Origin: a virus
Direction: 5' to 3' (one strand)
DNA length: 45,680 nt
Virus record (IMG/VR): IMGVR_UViG_3300034947_000011
Span: 1-45,680 of that record
The first letter of the stretch is position 1. Every line of letters starts with the position of its first letter. Below are positions 15,457 to 20,729 of this stretch, piece after piece. Both the position numbers and the translations under genes were made by a program. The notes under the pieces are model-generated. The model had not been told where the DNA came from. It ran no database searches and saw only the letters and a program-made list of their open reading frames with translations.

Positions 15457-15536
15457 TTCTTCACTGGATTAGTTGCAAATGATTTTTCATCTGTTGGTTT
15501 TTCTGGACGTTCCGGTTGCCTGTCTGTGATAAACAT
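15453..15536 (-). CDS. 27-aa proline/charged peptide
   Basis: A short frame from ATG 15536 (MFITDRQPERPEKPTDEKSF...) with AGAGG upstream, ending in an ATGA overlap with the next gene. Proper ribosome site and coupling support translation, possibly only to bring ribosomes to the membrane gene behind it. No family is recognised. Confidence 0.45.
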   Translation of the reverse strand: MFITDRQPERPEKPTDEKSFATNPVKK

Positions 15537-15634
15537 AATAACCTCTGTTAAGTTGTTTTAAATCATTGTAGTGTCAATTTGTGTAAATGTAAAAGGACGA
15601 GCAGTTATTAATTAATTGCCATGTGCTTGACGGG

Positions 15635-17059
15635 CTACCTTCTCCGCGCCTTCCTTGCAGCCAGTACGCTTGATAGGGATGATTCTTTAACTTCATAGTC
15701 AGCCATTATAAGCGCGTCCGCTAAGTTTGTAGATGCAATGCCACGCTTTAACAGCTTATCTTTTGGCTCAACTCTTAGCTTACTTCCGACATATTCACGC
15801 AATGGAGCAGATAACTCGAATATCAATTTTTCTAATGTATCTTTATCTATTAATTCGCTGTCGAATGAAATAATAGCATTTCTATCATAATCCATTTCCT
15901 GAGTCGCAAGCCATGCCTGCTGACATCTGTATCGCATTCTCCACCAGCGTTGTGCCTTTAATGATATAAACACCTCTTTATTTTTCTTCTTGTGCTGATC
16001 ATCAATCTGATCAGGGTTTTCTATTGCGCCGGATGCGTTGAACGGCACTATTTTAATTTCGCCAGTTCCTAATATTTTGTGCTCAAATTGAGGCTTGGAT
16101 AGTGTTTGCGCCGTTCCAGCCCCGACGCCTATTGTATCAAATACAAGTTCATCTGCGCCGTTCTGAAGAACATTCTCCCATGTGTCGTGAGCCGCGCTCA
16201 CCGGGTCGCTCTGTCTAAATTCACTAGCAAAAGTGACAACCTGGCCGTGCAGCATAATATTTGCATTCGGATCTTTACCGCCGGCGCTGACATCATCGCC
16301 CATTCGCTTTATGCCTTCAGGTTCGATACCAAGCTGCTTGTGTATATCGACACACGCCCTCACCCATTTCTGAGGTATAACCGACAATGGACTGCTATTG
16401 AGTGGGTTCCCTTCCCATACCCATTCATACAAATCAGGGTCTTTTGCTTTATCATCCAGCCTCTCAGTGTTTAATGCGTCAGGGAAAAACGGATTGTCAG
16501 ACCAATTAATTTTAGTGACAATAGAATCAGATGGTGGATTAACAACAAACCGCTGATAGGTTGCATCCATTATCCCTCGCGGATTGAATGTAATTATTAT
16601 TCTAGCCGACTCTGTTCGTATTGATGGTGTTAATACTGCCCAGCTTTCCTCTGTTATATCCTCGCTCTCTTCGCACCAGACGCGATCAATACGGGCAATA
16701 GATTTAACTGAGGTAACATTTGAACGCAAGCCACGGAAGAAGAAGCGAGATCCATTAGCTCCGCATATCTCAGTCTTTGTTTTTGTGAAAAAAGAATCAA
16801 GCCCAAGCTTTTCTATTTGCTCCCACAGTAGCGCCATAACAGAATCATTAATCGAGTTCTGCAGTTCCCTTGCGCATAGTACCTGAATGTCGGCTAGATA
16901 TGCCTCAATGATGAGTGTTTTAGCTACAAATACACTCTTTGCGCCGCCCCTTCCGCCATGCATGATGTGATAGCGCTGATTCCTAAACAGCTGTTTACGA
17001 CTACCAATATTATCCAGGTCGACATGAGGCTCTAATTTAGCGACAACTTCATAGTTCAT
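15635..17059 (-). CDS. terL: Terminase large subunit (474 aa)
   Basis: ATPase motifs: Walker A GGRGGAKS (35-42), Walker B-like IDRVWCEES (124-132), coupling motif ITFNP (156-160). Nuclease residues: D255/D256 in MGDDVSAGG, D308 in VFDTIGVGAG, and an acidic residue in NLADALIMADYE near the C-terminus. This is the PBSX/terminase_3-type arrangement and normal length. It packages DNA through the portal and cuts concatemers. It overlaps the small-subunit gene by four bases. Headful-type packaging would fit the circular assembly but is not proven. Confidence 0.93.
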   Translation of the reverse strand: MNYEVVAKLEPHVDLDNIGSRKQLFRNQRYHIMHGGRGGAKSVFVAKTLIIEAYLADIQVLCARELQNSINDSVMALLWEQIEKLGLDSFFTKTKTEICGANGSRFFFRGLRSNVTSVKSIARIDRVWCEESEDITEESWAVLTPSIRTESARIIITFNPRGIMDATYQRFVVNPPSDSIVTKINWSDNPFFPDALNTERLDDKAKDPDLYEWVWEGNPLNSSPLSVIPQKWVRACVDIHKQLGIEPEGIKRMGDDVSAGGKDPNANIMLHGQVVTFASEFRQSDPVSAAHDTWENVLQNGADELVFDTIGVGAGTAQTLSKPQFEHKILGTGEIKIVPFNASGAIENPDQIDDQHKKKNKEVFISLKAQRWWRMRYRCQQAWLATQEMDYDRNAIISFDSELIDKDTLEKLIFELSAPLREYVGSKLRVEPKDKLLKRGIASTNLADALIMADYEVKESSLSSVLAARKARRR

Positions 17060-17436
17060 TTTTTATCCGGTCGGACGACTGTTACTTTCAAATCTGCTGA
17101 ATGACTACCATCGCTTGAAATATTATCCTGCTGAACTTTTTCAGTGAACCCATGATTGGCAAGAAGTAATTTAGTAATTGCTGAATTAAACTTATTTGAC
17201 AAGCCGCCGTTAATGAGTTTGACGCACTGAACTTCTTCGATCCGCTCTAAGGTGTCCGATAATATTTGACTTTTGTTCTCTTCTTTCCACTTATAAACCG
17301 TGGATTTGCTAATGTTTATGTAACTGCAAAGCCCGACAATGGTCGGCACAACTTGGTCGAGATCTTGATATGAATTCAAATAATCCTCGATCATAAACTC
17401 AAGTTCTTGCGTCATTTTTGTTGGTCTACCGGCCAT
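17056..17436 (-). CDS. terS: Terminase small subunit (126 aa)
   Basis: It begins MAGRPTK, a start typical of small terminases, and has a helix-turn-helix at ~35-55 (GLCSYINISKSTVYKWKEEN) for recognising the packaging site. Its stop overlaps the large-subunit start. The ATG is immediately downstream of a hairpin with a T tract, and AGGA in that hairpin is the only ribosome site. Confidence 0.85.
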   Translation of the reverse strand: MAGRPTKMTQELEFMIEDYLNSYQDLDQVVPTIVGLCSYINISKSTVYKWKEENKSQILSDTLERIEEVQCVKLINGGLSNKFNSAITKLLLANHGFTEKVQQDNISSDGSHSADLKVTVVRPDKK

Positions 17437-17474
17437 AAAAAATCCTAGTAAAGTTGTTAATCAATACTAGGATT
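17437..17474 (-). terminator. Terminator/dyad directly before terS
   Basis: AATCCTAGTA and TACTAGGATT form a 10-bp stem around a 14-base loop, and the minus strand then reads six T up to the terS ATG. It would stop transcription from the upstream early block. Its upstream arm overlaps the terS -10 box, so it could also be an operator. Confidence 0.65.
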
Positions 17475-17500
17475 ATACGGTTTGCTAGGTGTTAAGTAAA
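17472..17500 (-). promoter_or_regulatory. Promoter of the terminase operon
   Basis: On the minus strand TTTACT (17500-17495), a 17-base spacer and a perfect TATAAT (17477-17472). The predicted start (~17465) falls at the end of the upstream arm of the dyad, so transcripts from here would escape the terminator that stops read-through RNA. Confidence 0.65.
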
Positions 17501-17503
17501 TTA

Positions 17504-17809
17504 TCAAAACCCAATCTCATCATCAATCCGCTTTTTCTCCTGCAAATCATAAATGCGATCACGAACCATTACCTTACTTTTTGCATAAAGCGTCTTAGAT
17601 AGTTTCTTCAAAATAGGCGATTCAGCTTCTCTCTCAATCTTTTTGCGAAGTCTTCGATCGAACTCTTCGATAGCTGCTTTTCTTTTTGCCTCATTATAGT
17701 CCAGGCAATCATCGCATCTTGTTGGCTTTGTTTTGTCATCAAGCCATTTTGTAAAGTGGCTTATGTGCTTATTCTGCCCGCAACATGTGCAGTAATATTC
17801 ATCTCTCAT
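17504..17809 (-). CDS. Small zinc-ribbon protein (101 aa)
   Basis: The N-terminus carries CTCCGQNKHISHFTK and, after a short loop, RCDDC, so the four cysteines (C-x2-C ... C-x2-C) form a zinc ribbon like that of HNH-associated phage proteins. The rest is a long charged helix with no nuclease motif. It is the last gene of the minus-strand early block, followed by the terS terminator. It could be a DNA-binding accessory protein. Confidence 0.65.
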   Translation of the reverse strand: MRDEYYCTCCGQNKHISHFTKWLDDKTKPTRCDDCLDYNEAKRKAAIEEFDRRLRKKIEREAESPILKKLSKTLYAKSKVMVRDRIYDLQEKKRIDDEIGF

Positions 17810-17820
17810 GTTTCACCTCG

Positions 17821-18063
17821 TTAATTTAAATAAATACCGGCTTGCTCCATGCTTTTATTGATCATTGATAAAGCTGTTTGTTCGTCAATGCTATCAAATA
17901 TTTCATCAATTGTTTTACTGTTATCATTTAACGAAATACCAATGTTGCATACTCCATAATCAAGCGGTTCAAAATATATTTTAACTTCAGGTATATTGTC
18001 CCCGGTAACATCTTTCTTTACTAACACCTGGCCCTTAACTGTTTCAAATATTTTGCAAAACAT
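17821..18063 (-). CDS. Hypothetical 80-aa acidic protein
   Basis: ATG at 18063 has AAGGA upstream. The protein is soluble and acidic, with alternating beta-like segments (GQVLVKKDVTGDNIPEVKIYFEP) followed by a helical C-terminus. No family is recognised. It lies in the early block of small genes with short gaps. Confidence 0.6.
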   Translation of the reverse strand: MFCKIFETVKGQVLVKKDVTGDNIPEVKIYFEPLDYGVCNIGISLNDNSKTIDEIFDSIDEQTALSMINKSMEQAGIYLN

Positions 18064-18072
18064 AACTAATCC

Positions 18073-18159
18073 TTAGCTAATTAATTGATACAAAATAGCA
18101 GCATCTGTTGCAGAACCGATCAACAAAACAATTAAAAGCCATTTAACTTTTGCGCTCAT
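18073..18159 (-). CDS. 28-aa single-span membrane peptide
   Basis: The sequence MSAKVKWLLIVLLIGSATDA is a short basic start followed by a clear membrane helix. AGGAGAG lies at good distance upstream, and its ATG is inside the end of the preceding 50-aa gene. The strong ribosome site supports it; function is unknown. Confidence 0.5.
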   Translation of the reverse strand: MSAKVKWLLIVLLIGSATDAAILYQLIS

Positions 18160-18295
18160 AATTCTCTCCTGATTTTAATTCAATTTTATAGTTTGTGGCC
18201 CATACACATTGAGCAAACTGCCGGCCTAATTCACACGCCAAAAAATGCTGCCATCTTGTCCACTTCAAAACATGACCATTCATCAGTGCAGGCAT
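18143..18295 (-). CDS. 50-aa hypothetical protein
   Basis: ATG at 18295 is two bases after the preceding stop and uses GGAGAG. The product (MPALMNGHVLKWTRWQHFLA...) is rich in tryptophan, histidine and charged residues. It overlaps the 28-aa membrane peptide start, so the genes are coupled. No family recognised. Confidence 0.5.
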   Translation of the reverse strand: MPALMNGHVLKWTRWQHFLACELGRQFAQCVWATNYKIELKSGENYERKS

Positions 18296-18297
18296 GA

Positions 18298-18531
18298 TCA
18301 CTCTCCATACTTTTCAAGACGTTCAATTTCAGCCTCTATGTAAAATTTGATTTTCTTTGCGTCACGCAATTTTTCTGAGTGTTCAACTTCTCCATACCGG
18401 TACGAAGCCCTGAAAATCTCGCCAATCTGAGCGTTCATGTTTTTGTGGCTGATTAAATGTTGCAGCTCTGTTGCGTTTTCTGGCAGCTTATAATAACTAG
18501 CTGTTGAGCCATCTGATTTGATTTTTTTCAT
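18298..18531 (-). CDS. 77-aa hypothetical protein
   Basis: A soluble helical protein with a charged C-terminal helix (DAKKIKFYIEAEIERLEKYGE), resembling small phage DUF3310-like proteins in composition only (HLISHKNMNAQIGEIFRASYR). It begins six bases after the 53-aa gene upstream. No confident family. Confidence 0.55.
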   Translation of the reverse strand: MKKIKSDGSTASYYKLPENATELQHLISHKNMNAQIGEIFRASYRYGEVEHSEKLRDAKKIKFYIEAEIERLEKYGE

Positions 18532-18536
18532 AAAAA

Positions 18537-18698
18537 TTATCCTATGTAAATTTCTCTAAATGAATCACAATAACTAGAACCATCAATGTGGTATTTCATT
18601 TCAACAAGCCCGGTTAACGGATATTTCACTTTGTTATTGCACGCGCAATTACTTCTCGGTTTCTTTGCGTAACGACAATTTATGCATTGCTTTTTCAT
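18537..18698 (-). CDS. 53-aa cysteine-rich protein
   Basis: Five cysteines are placed as C5-x2-C8, C18-x-C20 and C44, suggesting a small zinc- or iron-binding module. AGGAA precedes the ATG at 18698. It is short enough to be missed by many gene finders. A nucleic-acid or host-protein-binding role is plausible, but not shown. Confidence 0.55.
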   Translation of the reverse strand: MKKQCINCRYAKKPRSNCACNNKVKYPLTGLVEMKYHIDGSSYCDSFREIYIG

Positions 18699-18873
18699 AT
18701 TCTAGTTCCTTTTACTGGATGCGTTAGCCAAAGCCGCCGCGAAATTCAAACCGGCCTCGGCATTGTTTCCATCACATTTTCACATGGCCTTACCAGGCAA
18801 GGGACAATTAGCCTCTCGGCTCATCTCGCTAAACGAGGGCAACACACTCGGATTGCTGATAACGATCACCTCC

Positions 18874-19650
18874 TCACTTTGATTCTGGTAATTTTACACC
18901 TGAATCCGCAAGCGTTCTAAATATCGTTTTCATATAACCGATAGAGTCTTCCCAACATGGCTGCTTATCTGGCGCTATAGCAAGCTCATACAGGGCTTTT
19001 GCAGTTTCCTCTAGCACTTGCTCTGTTGTTGGCGCTGGTGGCTCTGTGGTTAGCAGCATCGTTGTTACAGCAATAGGTACAGATGATTCATCAGGAAGTA
19101 TATAAGATCCAGTATCGAACTTAGGGTCTTTGCTTAGATAAACAGCGGGCCCTTTAATTTCATGATGGTAGCATGTGTCGCCTAGTTCAAATGTTGCAGA
19201 TGGTTTAAATTCTTTAAACCATTTCTTATGAGCTTCATAGCTTTGCGGCTCTCCGTCATTCATCCAGGTAGCCTCTGACAGTTCTTTTACGCAGTGGTTG
19301 TACTCGCTGACAGTGCATATCTTATATCCATATTTACCACGTTTGATATCATATGTTAATTCTCCACAACTCTTGTCATAAAACAAATCCCACACTGGAG
19401 TTTTTGCTCGCATAAAATTAACCGCATCAACAACGGTCTTTTTGTTTTCGCGCTCAACTAAATAATAATAATCTGCATGGTATGCATACTCTCCGTCATC
19501 GAATTCATTGAAATACCCATGCTCATCTAAATCTGATGACAAGCCATTGTAAGCTTTATGTTGTTCAATCGTACGGTTATTTAGCTTATCAACAACAGCA
19601 AAATTCTTTCCGTCTTCCCATTTTATGTCTGCGCTTGTTAATTTACTCAT
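18874..19650 (-). CDS. Hypothetical early protein (258 aa)
   Basis: ATG at 19650 (MSKLTSADIKWEDGKNFAVV) with AAAGGA upstream is preferred to the longer frame at 19689. The N-terminal half is acidic and tyrosine-rich (DDGEYAYHADYYYLVERENKK). Residues ~155-185 (FELGDTCYHHEIKGPAVYLSKD) look like a small beta domain. The C-terminal ~70 residues are helical. I recognise no family. It is the largest product of the regulator-headed minus-strand early block. Confidence 0.65.
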   Translation of the reverse strand: MSKLTSADIKWEDGKNFAVVDKLNNRTIEQHKAYNGLSSDLDEHGYFNEFDDGEYAYHADYYYLVERENKKTVVDAVNFMRAKTPVWDLFYDKSCGELTYDIKRGKYGYKICTVSEYNHCVKELSEATWMNDGEPQSYEAHKKWFKEFKPSATFELGDTCYHHEIKGPAVYLSKDPKFDTGSYILPDESSVPIAVTTMLLTTEPPAPTTEQVLEETAKALYELAIAPDKQPCWEDSIGYMKTIFRTLADSGVKLPESK

Positions 19651-19714
19651 TGTCCTTTCCTTTTCGTTTTGTTCCAAAGATTTCATCAAATGCTTTTTGT
19701 GTTTGCTCGTCCAT
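19643..19714 (-). CDS. 23-aa leader-type peptide
   Basis: MDEQTQKAFDEIFGTKRKGK starts three bases after the regulator stop with a GGAG site, and its stop overlaps the next start. It may simply couple translation between the regulator and the 258-aa protein. Confidence 0.35.
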   Translation of the reverse strand: MDEQTQKAFDEIFGTKRKGKDNE

Positions 19715-19716
19715 GT

Positions 19717-19992
19717 TTACTCCGCAATAGGCAAATACTTAAGCGCATATCCGATTTTAGGGTGAGTCACGATCTCAATGCCGCCTAGTTCATTTAACTT
19801 TTTGCGCAGCGTGCTGATATGCTGCGTCAAAGTGTGACGAGCAACAACACCAGTTAGCTCCATCAGTTCTTGTTCTGGAATAACCGCCGGGTATTTATCA
19901 CGGAATTTCTCAAGCAGCTTAACATGCATTAGCCGCATCATCGTTGATTTGCCGTTCGCTGTAACTTCTGTTCCATTAATTTCTATTTGCAT
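19717..19992 (-). CDS. Stand-alone winged-helix regulator, OmpR/PhoB C-terminal type (91 aa)
   Basis: Residues ~20-87 match the DNA-binding effector domain of OmpR/PhoB/ToxR proteins: a helix pair, the recognition-helix segment RHTLTQHISTLRKKLNELGG and the wing IEIVTHPKIGYALKYL. No receiver domain is present, so it is not phosphorelay-controlled. It faces the divergent control region and has an 11-bp inverted repeat over its own promoter, which suggests autoregulation and control of the early/late decision. It is the first gene of its operon. Confidence 0.8.
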   Translation of the reverse strand: MQIEINGTEVTANGKSTMMRLMHVKLLEKFRDKYPAVIPEQELMELTGVVARHTLTQHISTLRKKLNELGGIEIVTHPKIGYALKYLPIAE

Positions 19993-20005
19993 TTTTGCTC
20001 TCCTG

Positions 20006-20055
20006 TTTAGTTGATAAATTCAATATATACGCACTTTAAACAAATATCAACTAAA
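20006..20055. promoter_or_regulatory. Paired 11-bp inverted repeat operator
   Basis: TTTAGTTGATA (20006-20016) and TATCAACTAAA (20045-20055) are perfect inverted copies 39 bases apart. One copy covers the -35 box of the regulator promoter, the other lies just downstream of its start point. This is the geometry of a repressor-loop operator, probably bound by the winged-helix regulator. Confidence 0.65.
20022..20050 (-). promoter_or_regulatory. Promoter of the winged-helix regulator operon
   Basis: On the minus strand TTGATA (20050-20045), a 17-base spacer and TATATT (20027-20022). It is ~30 bases before the ATG at 19992 and lies between the two operator half-sites. Confidence 0.7.
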
Positions 20056-20084
20056 AATGTTAAATTTATTCAAAATAATCAAAA

Positions 20085-20181
20085 TTGGACAAAAAATAAA
20101 ATTGGACACGTTTTGGACACGTTTTGGACAAAGATTTTCCTTTTAAATCAATCACTTATGCAAAAAAAGACGTTTTGGACA
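20085..20181 (+). repeat. Iteron array A: five TTGGACA repeats
   Basis: Exact TTGGACA copies start at 20085, 20102, 20113, 20124 and 20175. The three central copies are 11 bases apart (unit TTGGACACGTT), so they lie on the same face of the helix. The array is opposed to the complementary array at 20324-20409. Confidence 0.85.
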
Positions 20182-20229
20182 CTTTTTCTGGAGTTAGAAA
20201 GAGTTAAAAAAAGACAAGATACACCCCCC

Positions 20230-20275
20230 CTTTATATATATTTATAATAATATTATTAATAATAAAATCTGTAAG
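20230..20275. other. AT-rich tract between iteron arrays, candidate DNA-unwinding element
   Basis: About 45 bases of almost pure A/T follow a run of seven C (20223-20229 region). Between two opposed iteron arrays and upstream of the primase/helicase gene, this is where an origin would melt. No gene is seen in 19993-20521, about 530 bases, which holds only these control elements. Confidence 0.6.
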
Positions 20276-20323
20276 AGTCTTATGTCTTTTGTCTTTTTAA
20301 ATATATCTATCCCCGGAAAAAAG

Positions 20324-20409
20324 CGTCCAAATGTCCAAGTCGTTGATTTAAAATAGAAAAGTTGTCCAATTCCTGTCCAATTCCTGTCCAATTTTGCAAA
20401 AATGTCCAA
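20324..20409 (-). repeat. Iteron array B: five TGTCCAA repeats plus one variant
   Basis: TGTCCAA (the complement of TTGGACA) starts at 20332, 20363, 20374, 20385 and 20403, with a variant CGTCCAA at 20324. Copies at 20363, 20374 and 20385 are again 11 bases apart. Together with array A this gives ten exact sites pointing toward the AT-rich tract. Confidence 0.85.
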
Positions 20410-20453
20410 TTCCATTAAAAATAATGGTTATTTACTAAGAAGTCCGACCAGTT

Positions 20454-20499
20454 GTATATACGTTGAAATTTCATCTGCAAAATGATTAACTGTATATAC
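20454..20499. promoter_or_regulatory. Two GTATATAC palindromes before the replication operon
   Basis: GTATATAC occurs at 20454-20461 and 20492-20499, the second just upstream of the ribbon-helix-helix gene. Related GTATAC/ATATATAC sequence lies before the second small ribbon-helix-helix-like gene at 23333-23348. They may be operator sites for these proteins and the second may include the operon -10 region; no good -35 was found. Confidence 0.4.
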
Positions 20500-20521
20500 A
20501 TAACCAAACAGCGGAGAAATT

Positions 20522-20719
20522 ATGAAACCACTTAATGTCAGATTTCCAGATGAAATTAGAATTGAAATACTACATGCATCTGTAGAACTTAACTGCAGTT
20601 TTAGTCACGCTGCCAGGCTTGCAATGACAACTGGACTAAATAAGATAAAAACAGATGCTGCTAAGTCGAAGGAGAAAGAGCAGAAGTCAACAGAAGAACA
20701 ATTAGACATGCTAAAGTAA
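20522..20719 (+). CDS. Ribbon-helix-helix DNA-binding protein (65 aa)
   Basis: It begins with a beta strand (MKPLNVRFPDEIRIEILHAS) followed by two helices, the Arc/MetJ pattern, and ends in a charged tail. GGAG lies upstream of the ATG. As the first gene of the replication operon, next to paired GTATATAC sites, it is probably its autoregulator. Confidence 0.7.
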   Translation: MKPLNVRFPDEIRIEILHASVELNCSFSHAARLAMTTGLNKIKTDAAKSKEKEQKSTEEQLDMLK

Positions 20720-20729
20720 GGAAACAATC

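Noticed and set aside
18687-18920. 77-aa plus-strand frame
   Set aside because: Antisense to two minus-strand early genes; no ribosome site and no neighbouring plus-strand unit.
20011-20247. 78-aa plus-strand frame in the control region
   Set aside because: It runs through the operator and iteron repeats, has no ribosome site, and its protein is low-complexity K/N/F-rich.
20085-20409. CRISPR array
   Set aside because: The repeats are only 7 bp, spaced 11-51 bp, and lie in two opposed groups; this fits iterons, not CRISPR.
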